NCBI GenBank assembly: GCA_017991555.1
Contig: JAGOQM010000007.1
Span: forward strand, 62,001-126,000
Source of the DNA: Neisseriaceae bacterium
GTDB lineage: Bacteria > Pseudomonadota > Gammaproteobacteria > Burkholderiales > Neisseriaceae
Length of the DNA: 64,000 nt
Direction of reading: 5' to 3'
Translations under genes and position numbers: made by a program
Notes under the pieces: model-generated
Told to the model about the DNA's origin: nothing
Seen by the model: only the letters and a program-made list of their open reading frames with translations
The model's database searches: none
Shown here: positions 9,768 through 18,664 of the stretch, piece by piece
How positions within the stretch are numbered: position 1 is the stretch's first letter
How the letters are laid out: the number at the start of each line of letters is the position of its first letter

Positions 9768-11423
9768 TTAGTGGTCTTGGGCGTCTGAGGCGCCAATACC
9801 GGTCATCGAACGAACATATTGTTGCTCAAAACCTGCTTTGTCAATCGCTGCCCGTGCCGATTTATCGGTGACAGAGAAGAACCATGCCACGATGAAGGCC
9901 AATGGGATGGTAAACAGGGCTGGGTTAGAGTAAGGGAAAATGGCTTTTTCGTGGTGCATCACCGACACCCAAACGGTTGGGCCTAAGATGATCAAGACCA
10001 CCGCCACGATTAGGCCAGATGCGCCGCCGATGACTGCACCACGAGTGGTTAAGCCTTTCCAGAACATCGACAAGAACAGGATGGGGAAGTTTGCCGAAGC
10101 GGCGATGGCAAATGCCAAGCCCACCATGAACGCCACGTTTTGGTTTTCAAATGCAATGCCCAACACAATGGCCACGACGCCTAGGGCCAAAGTGGTCATG
10201 CGCGACACCAACATTTCTTCTTTTTGCGAAGCCTTGCCTTTTTTAATCACCGAAGCGAATAAGTCATGGCTAATCGCAGAGGCACCTGACAGGGTTAAGC
10301 CCGCAACCACTGCCAAAATGGTGGCAAACGCAACGGCTGAAATAAAGCCTAAGAACAGGTTACCGCCCACGGCTGCCGACAAATGCACCGCCGCCATGTT
10401 CACACCGCCAATCAATACGTTGTCGCTGCCAGGCTCCATAAACTGTGGGTTGTTGTACACCAACATGATGGCGCCAAAGCCAATGATGAAGGTTAAAACG
10501 TAGAAGTAACCAATGAATCCTGTGGCCACGAACACTGATTTACGGGCCTCTTTGGCGTCTCTAACGGTAAAGAAGCGCATCAGAATGTGGGGTAGGCCAG
10601 CGGTACCAAACATGAGCGCTAGGCCAAGCGACAGGGCATCAATGGGGTTGGCGACGAGGCCACCGGGTTTCATGATGTCGATGCCTTTAGGGTGTACGTC
10701 AACGGCTTTACTAAACATGGCTTCTGGGCTAAAACCAACGGTTTTCAACACCATAAAGGCCATGAACGAGGCACCAGATAACAGCATCACGGCCTTGATG
10801 ATTTGTACCCAAGTGGTGGCCAACATACCGCCAAACAGTACATACAGCACCATCAGTACGCCCACGATGATCACCGCCCAAATGTAGTTCATGCCGAACA
10901 GTAGCTGAATCAGCTTGCCCGCGCCCACGACTTGAGCAATTAAGTAAATCAACACCACCGACATGGTGCCACCGGCGGCAAATAAGCGCACGGGGGTGCC
11001 TTTTAAACGATAGGCGACCACGTCGGAAAACGTAAACTTACCTAAGTTACGCAAGCGTTCGGCGATCAAGAACAGCACGATGGGCCAGCCGACCAAAAAG
11101 CCGGTAGAGTAAATAAGGCCATCGTAACCGGTGGTGTACACCATGGCTGAAATGCCCAAGAAGGACGCTGCAGACATGTAGTCACCCGCAATGGCCAAAC
11201 CATTTTGGAAGCCGGAAATGCCACCGCCCGCGGTGTAAAAATCTTTGGTGGATTTATTTTGTTTGGCGGCCCAGTAGGTAATGTATAGGGTCGCGGCGAC
11301 AAAAATGAAGAACATCACAATGGCGGCAATGTTTAAAGGCTGCTTTTCTACGTCGCCGGTTAAGGCATCGGCCCAAGCGGGCACGCTGGTGGCCAATAGG
11401 GCCAAGGGGAGTAATTTTTTCAT
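9768..11423 (-). CDS. actP: Cation/acetate symporter ActP (module copy 1)
   Basis: A 551-residue sodium:solute symporter paralogous to the gene at 5510, with a signal-like N-terminus (ending AWADA), the [20 protein letters not shown] motif after the first membrane segment and about 13 predicted membrane helices. The start ATG overlaps the DUF485 stop (ATGA) and is preceded by AAGGAGG. It differs from the other copy mainly in loops (for example around residues 260-280 and 350-360), which leaves room for different affinity or expression. Acetate is the expected substrate. Confidence 0.95.
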   Translation of the reverse strand: MKKLLPLALLATSVPAWADALTGDVEKQPLNIAAIVMFFIFVAATLYITYWAAKQNKSTKDFYTAGGGISGFQNGLAIAGDYMSAASFLGISAMVYTTGYDGLIYSTGFLVGWPIVLFLIAERLRNLGKFTFSDVVAYRLKGTPVRLFAAGGTMSVVLIYLIAQVVGAGKLIQLLFGMNYIWAVIIVGVLMVLYVLFGGMLATTWVQIIKAVMLLSGASFMAFMVLKTVGFSPEAMFSKAVDVHPKGIDIMKPGGLVANPIDALSLGLALMFGTAGLPHILMRFFTVRDAKEARKSVFVATGFIGYFYVLTFIIGFGAIMLVYNNPQFMEPGSDNVLIGGVNMAAVHLSAAVGGNLFLGFISAVAFATILAVVAGLTLSGASAISHDLFASVIKKGKASQKEEMLVSRMTTLALGVVAIVLGIAFENQNVAFMVGLAFAIAASANFPILFLSMFWKGLTTRGAVIGGASGLIVAVVLIILGPTVWVSVMHHEKAIFPYSNPALFTIPLAFIVAWFFSVTDKSARAAIDKAGFEQQYVRSMTGIGASDAQDH

Positions 11424-11737
11424 GGCTTCATAACCTCCTTAACGACTTTGCGAGTGGCGTCTTCGTATTTGCCGTTGGCTTGGCGGACATAAATGCCCGT
11501 AATGGCCACGGCGAACACAATGATGAATAGACCGGCGTAAATGCCAAGAGTGGTGGTGGCGCCGGCGGAAACAGGCTGTGCAAAGGTTTCAGGGCTAATG
11601 CCAATGTATAAAATAAAAATCACGTAAAACACAAACATGACAAGGGAAAAGGACCAGCCCAAGCGGCTTTTTTGCTTGGCCATGGCCTTAAAGTCAGGGT
11701 TATCTAACACTTTTCTAACGACATCTTGTTGTTCCAT
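11420..11737 (-). CDS. DUF485 membrane protein (module copy 1)
   Basis: A 105-residue two-helix membrane protein of the DUF485/YjcH family ([16 protein letters not shown] at the N-terminus, [19 protein letters not shown] in the second helix). It is the first gene of its module and shares four bases with the start of actP. The start is preceded by AGGAGA. It parallels the DUF485 gene at 7149 in position and sequence. Confidence 0.93.
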   Translation of the reverse strand: MEQQDVVRKVLDNPDFKAMAKQKSRLGWSFSLVMFVFYVIFILYIGISPETFAQPVSAGATTTLGIYAGLFIIVFAVAITGIYVRQANGKYEDATRKVVKEVMKP

Positions 11738-11829
11738 TATCGTTCTCCTAATTATTACGCTTTTTTGTAGACTTGGCGCACTGATTATTTTGTTTGCGCA
11801 GTGTCATTTAAAATAAATTAGTGCAGATT

Positions 11830-11861
11830 GCCTAATTTTATTTTTTGATAGGGGGCATCGG
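11830..11861 (-). promoter_or_regulatory. Upstream element conserved between the two acetate modules (copy 1)
   Basis: Counterpart of the block at 7540-7571 (24 of 32 bases identical), about 93 bases upstream of the DUF485 start. Conservation after the coding regions have diverged suggests a shared promoter or regulator-binding site. Confidence 0.45.
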
Positions 11862-12160
11862 TTTGGCTGATGGTTGCTTATTAGTTGTTGATTAATAACT
11901 TGAAAATTAAAAAACAACGGTAAATTTAAAATTAAAAATAATTGTGCTGCAGTGCATGATGATGGCAAATACTATGATTTATTCATGAATCAAGTCGCAT
12001 GCTCAGAAGGCTTTTGTGCCATAAAAAGTCGGTATTTTCTTGAAAGTAAGGCATATTTATGTGCATTTTGCCGCTGTGGTTTTGGCTGGGGTCGCCGTAT
12101 TTAAACCCGTATAAATGAGGGTTTTGGCCCATTTTGCGTAGGGTGACTATGGGCGCGTTG

Positions 12161-12184
12161 GTGGGCACGCTTGGCTTTGCCCAC
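12161..12184. repeat. GTGGGCA/TGCCCAC intergenic palindrome
   Basis: GTGGGCA and TGCCCAC arms flank a 10-base loop, next to a GTAG-type end. This resembles the short dispersed GTAGGGTGGGC-type repeats found in many proteobacterial genomes; a related copy lies at 44263-44282. Confidence 0.45.
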
Positions 12185-12488
12185 GCTACAGTGGCCCACT
12201 CACTCTTCTGGACCTAGTGGATAAAGCGCAGGCCATGCTTCTGCTTTAATGCTGACGGTCATGAATTCTAGGCCAGCTGAAATACGTCAGTCACTGAAAA
12301 AACGTGACGATGCTGCGGCCAGTGGCGGCTTAAACCACAGATTTATTCGATAAAAAGCAAAGGCTTGGTCGAAATATTTACTTTTACTATTAACTGTGTT
12401 TAATTGATTATGTAGGTGTATGCCCTTAATAATCATTTGATTGATGGTGTGGTTGATTAATCGCTTCATTTTTGAAGGAGTCTATACG

Positions 12489-12821
12489 ATGAGCAGCAAA
12501 TTTGAGATTTTTCAGAGTGAAAAGAGTCAAGCGTTTTACTTTCGCCTCAAGGCTGAAAATGGCCAGATTATTTTACAAAGCGAAGGCTATACCACCAAGG
12601 CCAACTGTAAAAATGGGGTGGCCTCAGTGAAAAAAAATGCCCCCCATGACCATGCTTACGTCACAACAGACACCCACTTTAACCTTAAATCATTAGACAA
12701 CGGTCAGGTGGTTGGCAGCAGCCAAAGCTATGCCTCTGCCAGTAGCCGCGATCAGGGCATTGCTTCGGTTAAGCGCAACGCCCCAGTGGCCGAAGTGGTC
12801 GACCTCACGATTAAGGCTTGA
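12489..12821 (+). CDS. yegP: YegP-like protein with two DUF1508 repeats
   Basis: A 110-residue soluble protein made of two tandem DUF1508 units (about 10-57 and 60-108), each with the pattern of F-Y/N-F-x-L-K, then GQ, then S-x-x-Y, then GI/VASV-K-x-NAP. Length and two-unit structure equal those of E. coli YegP. The function is not established. The start ATG is preceded by GAAGGAG. It is monocistronic and closed by a 28-bp perfect palindrome that also serves the convergent gene. Confidence 0.9.
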   Translation: MSSKFEIFQSEKSQAFYFRLKAENGQIILQSEGYTTKANCKNGVASVKKNAPHDHAYVTTDTHFNLKSLDNGQVVGSSQSYASASSRDQGIASVKRNAPVAEVVDLTIKA

Positions 12822-12836
12822 GCCTCTTTAAACCCA

Positions 12837-12864
12837 AAAAGCCTCGTGCATGCACGAGGCTTTT
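12837..12864. terminator. Bidirectional terminator (28-bp perfect palindrome)
   Basis: AAAAGCCTCGTGCA followed by its exact complement, giving a stem with A and T flanks readable in both directions, between the YegP-like gene and the convergent DUF1641 gene. Confidence 0.9.
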
Positions 12865-12876
12865 GGCGTTGATGGC

Positions 12877-13293
12877 CTAGGGTAATGGCTGTTCAGGAAT
12901 GCGCTTGCCCACGATTTGTAAGGTGCGCAACACCAAAGCGATGCCTTTGAGGGTGTCTGGATGCTTCAACAAAGCGTAGGTTGAACGCAAGGTGTGTTTG
13001 TCTTGGTTAAACTGTAGCTCTGTATGCGCCATGCTCAACGCGCTACCGGCTTCCCAACTGGTGGTGACGACGCCTTCAAACACGCCCGATAGTTTTTCAA
13101 CAATGGCGTTGTCAGAAATGTCCACCAAGTCAGACAGCAAGGACAACACGTCCACCAGATTGTGGAGGCGATTGCCCGCGATCAAGGGGTGTAGCTTCTC
13201 TAACAGCTCCGCCAAGCCTTGATCATTTTCTAAGGTTTTTAAAATCGACAATGGGTCGGTATGGGTGTTGTTTGGGGTTGGGGTCTCGTTCAT
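12877..13293 (-). CDS. DUF1641 domain protein
   Basis: A 138-residue mostly helical protein carrying a DUF1641-type region (about 70-125). It is encoded 10 bases after the sulfide:quinone-reductase-like gene, and this pairing recurs in other bacteria, so it is probably a partner of that flavoprotein. No enzymatic motif or membrane segment is visible. The start is the ATG preceded by AAGGAGGAG. The function is unknown. Confidence 0.8.
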   Translation of the reverse strand: MNETPTPNNTHTDPLSILKTLENDQGLAELLEKLHPLIAGNRLHNLVDVLSLLSDLVDISDNAIVEKLSGVFEGVVTTSWEAGSALSMAHTELQFNQDKHTLRSTYALLKHPDTLKGIALVLRTLQIVGKRIPEQPLP

Positions 13294-13303
13294 AGTCTCC
13301 TCC

Positions 13304-14494
13304 TTAAACCAAACCGCGAATGGCGGCCCAGTATAGTCCACGGTTAAAGCCATTACGCAACATGCCACCAACCTTGGTGGGGGGCGTTGGGATGACGTCG
13401 TTCAGGTAGTCATATTGCAAAGGCATGCCTGCGTTGAGGCCCATTTGGGCAACGGCTTGTACTTTGCCATCGTATTGGCTAATGGGGTAGCCAATACGAA
13501 GCTCGGCGCAAATATTGTCCGCAATCACCCCAGCTTGGTTGTGGCAGGTACCGCCGGCTTTGCTGACCGGTAGGTCAACCGTGTCGCCAATTACGTACAC
13601 GCCTGGTTGGCCATAGACCTGGAGGGTTTGGTGGTCGGTGGGCAGCCAGCCCTCACCATTTTCATAAGGGCTGATCCCCAGGTTGCGTACCGCTTCCACG
13701 GCGGTAATAGGTGGGGTGCTCATCAAAATGTCAAAAGGCTCTTCCGTGCCCTCTTTGGAGTAGGCGATCTTACGGTCAGGGTCGACTCGATCCAGGGTGA
13801 AACCACGGTTGCTGACGATGCCTTTGCTTTCAAAAATGCTGGGCATGGCTTCGCCAACGGGGCGTTGTAAAAACAGACAGTTGCGCAGTAGTTGCGAAAC
13901 GGTGGGGTAGGTGTACACGATTTCAATGGCGTCGCGCACGCCGCGTTTGCGCAGGTAGTCGTCCAGCATCAGCGTGGTTTCGATGGGCGCAATGCCGCAC
14001 TGGTGCGGCACGTTAGGCGTTTCAGGGAAGGTGACGGTAATGAAAATACGGCCTTTTTCAATGGTGGCCAGCTTGTCTGCGAGCTGGCGTGAGGCCGCAT
14101 ATTGATAAAAGTGGTCGCCCGCTTCGGACAGGCCTTCAATGCGGTCTGGGCGCGGCACGCAGCCGGTGGCGAAGACCAAAATGTCGTAACCATATTGTTT
14201 GCCAGCCTGGGTTTTTAAGGTGTGATTAGGTAAGTCGAAGGAGATGGCCTTATCCACAATGAAGTTAATTTCAGGACGTAAGAGGCTTTGCTGCGGGCGC
14301 TGTAGCTCTTCTTTAAAAAACATATTGAAGGCCACGTACATAAACGCCGGCTTGTAATAGTGCATGGGTGAATCTGAAAGCAGGGTCAAATCGACCTGTT
14401 TACTCAGGATTTCTTTTTGTAGTTTGCGTGCCAAAAGATTGGCCAGCATGGTACCGCCGGTGCCGCCACCGACGATTAAAATTCTTTTTTTCAT
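13304..14494 (-). CDS. Sulfide:quinone-oxidoreductase-like FAD/NAD(P) oxidoreductase
   Basis: A 396-residue flavoprotein of the two-dinucleotide-binding-domain family. The FAD-binding GGGTGGTMLA motif is at about residues 8-17, with an ATGCVPRPD segment and a second FAD motif (YVIGDTVDLP) near residue 300. Three cysteines stand at the positions used by sulfide:quinone reductases: ATGC, PHQCG and GGTCHNQ. This supports oxidation of sulfide or a related sulfur species with electrons passed to quinone at the membrane; the substrate is inferred. The start ATG has GGAG upstream. It forms an operon with the DUF1641 gene and is divergent from a LysR regulator. Confidence 0.8.
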   Translation of the reverse strand: MKKRILIVGGGTGGTMLANLLARKLQKEILSKQVDLTLLSDSPMHYYKPAFMYVAFNMFFKEELQRPQQSLLRPEINFIVDKAISFDLPNHTLKTQAGKQYGYDILVFATGCVPRPDRIEGLSEAGDHFYQYAASRQLADKLATIEKGRIFITVTFPETPNVPHQCGIAPIETTLMLDDYLRKRGVRDAIEIVYTYPTVSQLLRNCLFLQRPVGEAMPSIFESKGIVSNRGFTLDRVDPDRKIAYSKEGTEEPFDILMSTPPITAVEAVRNLGISPYENGEGWLPTDHQTLQVYGQPGVYVIGDTVDLPVSKAGGTCHNQAGVIADNICAELRIGYPISQYDGKVQAVAQMGLNAGMPLQYDYLNDVIPTPPTKVGGMLRNGFNRGLYWAAIRGLV

Positions 14495-14631
14495 AAAGAC
14501 TCCATCGTGTTGGTCTTGCATTGAGAGGGATACGCTTACCGAAATACTCAACCCACTCGGTTTGGCTTGCTGCCTACCGGTGTGGGTTAAAACAATACGC
14601 TCTAAAACGCCTTTGGTTGGGCTAGGTCAGG

Positions 14632-14655
14632 GTAATAGGGTAATTATCCTATTAC
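14632..14655. promoter_or_regulatory. Candidate operator: inverted repeat GTAATAGG-N8-CCTATTAC
   Basis: Perfect 8-base arms separated by eight bases, in the 465-bp region between the flavoprotein operon and the divergent LysR gene, about 140 bases upstream of the flavoprotein start. Dyads with an A/T-rich centre are the usual form of LysR-family sites. The rest of this intergenic region shows no gene. Confidence 0.5.
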
Positions 14656-14959
14656 TATAGAGTATTGTTAATGGAACACAAATGTCATGGGAATGCAAAC
14701 ATTCATTGGTTTTAACTGAGGGTTTTTACTTGATTGTGGCGTGAATGATGTATTTCTTGTGGCACCCAATTTATGATGGGCCTGCTGTCTTTAGGCCCTC
14801 GTGGCGAAGGGGGTGCGGGGCAAAACCCGTGGGCGAGCCGATTGTGACGCATACAAACATTTGGCATAGATGCACCAGTAATTTTAGGGTAGAGTATAGG
14901 CATAAAAAGAATCATAAAAACCGTTTACGCCACAGAGTAAAGGGGGAGAAAGGAGCCTT

Positions 14960-15862
14960 ATGGATTTAAACCAAATCAAAAGTTTCATTGCGGTTGCCAA
15001 TCACGGTAACCTCACCCAAGCAGCCGAAACCTTGCATTTGTCACAGCCAGCCGTGACGGCACAAATTAAGGCCATGGAGAAAAAATTAGACGTGGCGCTT
15101 TTTTTAAGAACGGCTCAGGGCATGGTGCCCACCCCGGCAGGCGAAGCTTTTTTACCTAAGGCCGAGCAGCTGCTCAATCAGGTTTATCAAGTCGAACTGT
15201 TTGCCAAACGCTTGAGCGAAGACTATGTGAAGCAGGTCAAAATTGGCATGATTCACCCGACGCCCTCACTTAATATCGGGCAGTTGGTGCATTTTTTGCT
15301 ACAGGCACTGCCCACCTTAGACGTGCAGCTCAGCATTGACATCAGCGGTGCGGTCTTGAATCAGGTGCGTAAAAAAGAGTTAGACGCAGGGTTTTACCTT
15401 GGTAAAAACCCGTATCGCAACGTTCACAGCATGGTGCTGTCCGAATTTCGCTACGTGCTGATTTGCCCGGTGGCTTGGCATGACACCCTGTTGGCCATGG
15501 GTGAGGCCGGCTTGGCACATTATCCATGGATTAAATTTTCTCAGTTTTTGTCATTGGGCAAGCTCATGATTGAGTTTTACCGCCTGCATAACTTTAGCCC
15601 CAAACACGTCACCACCTGCGATCACATTTCGGCGGCCATTGACCTGGTTGCTGCCGAGATTGGCTTGGCGTTGGTGCGGGCCGATGAAGCGTTAGAGGCG
15701 CAGGATAAAGGTTTGGTTAAGGTGTTGCCAGCGTATTTTATGACCGAGCAGCTGTCGTTTATTTATCCAGAAGGGCAGGAAGAAAACGAGATGCTCACCT
15801 TACTCAAGGACGGCGTGCGCAGCATTTGGCGCGATGCCGTGGCTGAGGATGCGGTGCTTTAA
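14960..15862 (+). CDS. LysR family transcriptional regulator
   Basis: A 300-residue protein with the N-terminal winged helix-turn-helix of the family (about 3-62, FIAVANHGNLTQAAETLHLS then QPAVTAQIKAMEKKL) and a substrate-binding domain (about 90-290). It is transcribed divergently from the flavoprotein/DUF1641 operon, the usual position for a LysR regulator controlling its neighbour, and a dyad lies in the gap. The start ATG is preceded by AAAGGAG. The inducer is not evident. It could alternatively control the SDR gene downstream. Confidence 0.92.
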   Translation: MDLNQIKSFIAVANHGNLTQAAETLHLSQPAVTAQIKAMEKKLDVALFLRTAQGMVPTPAGEAFLPKAEQLLNQVYQVELFAKRLSEDYVKQVKIGMIHPTPSLNIGQLVHFLLQALPTLDVQLSIDISGAVLNQVRKKELDAGFYLGKNPYRNVHSMVLSEFRYVLICPVAWHDTLLAMGEAGLAHYPWIKFSQFLSLGKLMIEFYRLHNFSPKHVTTCDHISAAIDLVAAEIGLALVRADEALEAQDKGLVKVLPAYFMTEQLSFIYPEGQEENEMLTLLKDGVRSIWRDAVAEDAVL

Positions 15863-15954
15863 GCAAGATCAAGGTTTGGTCGAACGGTGCTGCCGAGTAA
15901 GGGCGATTGCGGTATAAAGGTGTCTTGTCGATACTATGATGATAGGAGTGTTTG

Positions 15955-16710
15955 ATGTTTAAGCTTAATGGACAGGTGGCGTTGGTGACGGGCGGTGCTA
16001 ATGGCATTGGATTGGGCATTGCCAGCGTTTTGGCGCGTGCGGGGGCAAAGGTGGTGATTGCCGACATCGATGCCACTAAAGGGCCTCAGGCCGCCGCAGC
16101 CGTTAATGGCGTGTTTAAAAAGCTAGACGTGACCCAGCAGCAGGCCTGTCAGCAACTGATTGAGGAAATTGTGGCAGAAGAAGGCCGTTTGGATGTCTTG
16201 TGTTCGAATACGGGCATTTTTCCTCAGGCCACTTTGGCTGAAATGACCGAAGCCGATTGGGACTTAATGCAGAATGTGAATCTCAAAGGCATGTTTTTTG
16301 TGACCCAGGCCGCGCTTAAGGTCATGGCCGCGCAAAAGTATGGCCGCGTGGTGATTACCTCGTCGATTACGGGCGCGGTAACGGGTTTTCCTGGCTGGAG
16401 CCATTATGGGGCGAGTAAAGCGGGGCAGTTGGGTTTTATGCGCAGCGCCGCTTTAGAGTACGCCAATGCCGGCGTGACCATTAATGCGGTGATGCCGGGC
16501 AACATCTTAACCGAAGGCTTGCAGGCTCAGGGTGAGGCCTATTTGAACCAAATGAAGGCCGCCGTGCCCACCCACACGCTGGGGACGCCAGAAGACATTG
16601 GCCACGCGGCCTGCTTCTTGGCTTCGAAAGAAGCGGCCTTTATCACAGGCCAAACCATCATTGTGGACGGTGGCCAGATCTTGCCAGAATCGCCGGAAGC
16701 GTTGTTGTAA
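15955..16710 (+). CDS. SDR family NAD(P)-dependent oxidoreductase
   Basis: A 251-residue classical short-chain dehydrogenase with the cofactor motif TGGANGIGLG (about 12-21), catalytic Ser in VITSSITG, the YGASK catalytic Tyr/Lys pair (about 155-159) and the C-terminal TGQTIIVDGGQ. The usual NNAG is replaced by SNTG. The substrate cannot be told from sequence; FabG-like 3-oxoacyl reductases and sugar or alcohol dehydrogenases are all possible. The ATG with AGGAG upstream is preferred over the TTG one codon earlier. It is monocistronic, followed by a strong terminator. Confidence 0.9.
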   Translation: MFKLNGQVALVTGGANGIGLGIASVLARAGAKVVIADIDATKGPQAAAAVNGVFKKLDVTQQQACQQLIEEIVAEEGRLDVLCSNTGIFPQATLAEMTEADWDLMQNVNLKGMFFVTQAALKVMAAQKYGRVVITSSITGAVTGFPGWSHYGASKAGQLGFMRSAALEYANAGVTINAVMPGNILTEGLQAQGEAYLNQMKAAVPTHTLGTPEDIGHAACFLASKEAAFITGQTIIVDGGQILPESPEALL

Positions 16711-16727
16711 TCCAGACTTAGAATGAC

Positions 16728-16755
16728 AATAAAGCCAGCTTATGCTGGCTTTATT
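16728..16755. terminator. Bidirectional terminator between the SDR gene and mscL
   Basis: Perfect 12-bp stem AATAAAGCCAGC/GCTGGCTTTATT with a TTAT loop, between convergent genes. Confidence 0.85.
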
Positions 16756-16776
16756 TGTATTTGAAACTAATGTTAC

Positions 16777-17244
16777 TTATAAGTCCGAGGTGCAGTGCGA
16801 ACAGCGAGTGGCCTTCACCGGAATGTCGGTCGCCAGGCAGCGTGGGCACTCTTTGGTTTCTGGTGCGGGTGCTAATTCTGCTTCTTTTTTCTGGGCGTGG
16901 GTCAGTTTGTTAATGGCCTTAATCAACATGAAAATGGCAAAGGCCACGATGATGAAGCTGATTAAAGCATTAATAAAGAGGCCAATATTGATGGTGACGG
17001 CGCCCGCTGCTTTGGCGGCGGCGAGTGAGGCATAAGGCGCGGCCACTTCAGTACCTTCTTTGATGGTGACAAACAGGTTGGAAAAATCAACGCCACCCAA
17101 TAGGTAACCAATCGGGGGCATGATGACGTCGTCTACCAGAGATTTAACAATGCCGCTAAAGGCACCACCAATGACCACACCAACTGCTAAATCAATGACG
17201 TTGCCACGCATGGCGAAGTCGCGAAATTCTTTCATAAAAGACAT
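16777..17244 (-). CDS. mscL: Large-conductance mechanosensitive channel MscL with C-terminal zinc ribbon
   Basis: A 155-residue protein with the MscL pattern: [26 protein letters not shown] at the N-terminus, a first pore helix (about 18-45) and a second (about 82-108). MscL opens under membrane tension to release solutes during hypo-osmotic shock. The C-terminus, after a charged helix, carries CPRC-x11-CSHC (about 134-152), a putative metal-binding ribbon in the cytoplasm. The start ATG is preceded by AAAGG. The tail makes the protein longer than the E. coli form (136 residues). Confidence 0.95.
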   Translation of the reverse strand: MSFMKEFRDFAMRGNVIDLAVGVVIGGAFSGIVKSLVDDVIMPPIGYLLGGVDFSNLFVTIKEGTEVAAPYASLAAAKAAGAVTINIGLFINALISFIIVAFAIFMLIKAINKLTHAQKKEAELAPAPETKECPRCLATDIPVKATRCSHCTSDL

Positions 17245-17317
17245 GATTGATTACCTTTAAAGTATTAGTTGGTTAAGACGATGCAATTCTAATCAATATT
17301 ATAGAATAGAGCCAGAC

Positions 17318-17554
17318 TTAAAGGTGACTTTTTGCATAATCCAAGATCACCGCAATGGCGGCTTTTGCTTGCGGGCTATTGCGCCAGCAGCTGGAGCCGG
17401 TGATTTGGGCCGCCATGGCGGTAATGTCGTCAACGTTGGCCTGGCGCAACGAAGCCAGGTCGTGAAAGCCCATTTCTTCAAGGCGCTTTAAGACGGTGGG
17501 CCCGACGCCCTTGAGGGCTAATAGGGCTGCTTTATCGGTATCGGAGAAGGGCAT
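17318..17554 (-). CDS. Small helix-hairpin-helix protein
   Basis: A 78-residue protein with an HhH motif (LLALKGVGPTVLKRLEEMG, about 9-27) followed by a helical segment with ITGSSCWRNSPQAKAAI. HhH motifs bind DNA without sequence specificity. The start is the ATG preceded by TTAGGAA; a longer reading frame in this phase overlaps the upstream transporter and is not supported. It starts 8 bases after the YddG-like gene stops, so the two are probably co-transcribed, although their jobs look unrelated. The function is unknown. Confidence 0.8.
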   Translation of the reverse strand: MPFSDTDKAALLALKGVGPTVLKRLEEMGFHDLASLRQANVDDITAMAAQITGSSCWRNSPQAKAAIAVILDYAKSHL

Positions 17555-17562
17555 AGAGGTTC

Positions 17563-18501
17563 CTAACTGGGTGGTGATAAGGGGGGTGAGGACGTCGTAT
17601 TGGGGGCGCAGCGCGGTGGCTGACGCGTGGCCCACCAGCACAGGATTGAGCCTAGGGTCACCATCAGCACGCCTTGCCAAAAAGGCCAGGACAAGGGCTG
17701 ACGCAGAACCAGCGCCGCAAAAAAAGTGGACAAAACGGGGGTGAAGTAAGAGGCGCTGGCCAGCAGCGTCATGTTGCCGCGTAGGATGCCCACGTTCCAC
17801 AGGCCATAGGCACTGCCCATGGCGCCGCCGGCAAACAGGACGGCCAGGCTGCTGGTGAGGCTAAAATGTAAAGGCGCTTCTTGGCTGAGGCCGTATTGGC
17901 CCCATAAAACCAAGGCCGTGAGGCCAAAAAACAGGGTGACGCCGTTGTGGCCCTGAGCCAGGCGCTGGGTGACATTGCAGTACACGGCCCAAATGAGGGC
18001 CCCGCTAAAGGCCAAACCGTAGCTAAGGGGATTGCTGATGATGTTGGCGGCCATTTGTTGGGGCGACCAGCCGCTGTCGCCGCTGAGGATCCACGTAATG
18101 CCTAATAGCGACAGGGCCAGGCCAGGATAGAGCCACCAGCGGGGTTTTTGCCGGTTAAGGACCAGCATCAACAGCAGTGTGAGGCAGGGCCATAGGTAGT
18201 TGATCATGCCGACCTCTATGGCCTGCATGCGGTTGTGTGCGTAGCCTAGAGAGAGCGAAAGGCACAGTTCGTAGGCCACAAAGAGGGCGCTGCCAATGAG
18301 CACATAGGCTTTTGGAAAAGACTGAATTCGTGGCCTGCCCAGCACCAGCAGTAGGCATAAGGTTCCCACGCTGTAGATCAGCGCTGCGCCGCCCAAAGGC
18401 CCAAAAAATTCGCTGACGCTGCGAATCATGCCCACAACGGTGCTCCATAATAGTATGGCAATCAAGCCGTAGAGGGTGGCTTTAGAGGCAGCGTGGCTCA
18501 T
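17563..18501 (-). CDS. yddG: EamA/DMT family transporter, YddG-like
   Basis: A 312-residue membrane protein with ten hydrophobic segments in two EamA repeats (about 5-145 and 155-300). The pattern is closest to YddG, an exporter of aromatic amino acids (VEVGMINYLWPCLTLLLML and GNMTLLASASYFTPVLSTFFAALVL-type signatures, split here). The start ATG is preceded by AAAGGAT. The substrate assignment to aromatic amino acids is by family resemblance only. It forms a unit with the downstream HhH gene. Confidence 0.82.
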   Translation of the reverse strand: MSHAASKATLYGLIAILLWSTVVGMIRSVSEFFGPLGGAALIYSVGTLCLLLVLGRPRIQSFPKAYVLIGSALFVAYELCLSLSLGYAHNRMQAIEVGMINYLWPCLTLLLMLVLNRQKPRWWLYPGLALSLLGITWILSGDSGWSPQQMAANIISNPLSYGLAFSGALIWAVYCNVTQRLAQGHNGVTLFFGLTALVLWGQYGLSQEAPLHFSLTSSLAVLFAGGAMGSAYGLWNVGILRGNMTLLASASYFTPVLSTFFAALVLRQPLSWPFWQGVLMVTLGSILCWWATRQPPRCAPNTTSSPPLSPPS

Positions 18502-18611
18502 GACATCCTTTACATCGCAGGGGTGGTTAAGTGGATAAGGCCTTGGCTCGACGGCACAAGGCACCATGATTGTGCCATTATTAAGGGGTTTTTCCCAGTA
18601 GGGCGAGACAC

Positions 18612-18640
18612 AAAAAACGACGCCAATGAAGGGCGTCGTT
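18612..18640 (-). terminator. Rho-independent terminator of fabI
   Basis: AACGACGCC/GGCGTCGTT stem, loop of seven bases, followed on the minus strand by a T6 run, just after the fabI stop. Confidence 0.85.
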
Positions 18641-18664
18641 GGTTACGGTCATTTCCGTTGGGCG

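Larger units (their letters stand above)
11738..12488. other. 750-bp AT-rich intergenic region
   Basis: The right-hand promoter region of acetate module 1 lies at its left end. The rest holds no gene I can support: a 61-codon frame on the minus strand (11983-12168) has no ribosome-binding site and ends inside a common intergenic palindrome (12161-12184). Base composition is lower in GC than the flanking genes. Confidence 0.6.

Noticed and set aside
3466..11737. Assembly duplication of the acetate module
   Set aside because: The two copies differ at many codons, in loop lengths and in intergenic DNA, so they are genuine paralogues rather than an artefact.
11983..12168. 61-codon frame in the intergenic region
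   Set aside because: No ribosome-binding site, no recognisable domain, and its upstream end lies in a dispersed palindrome.
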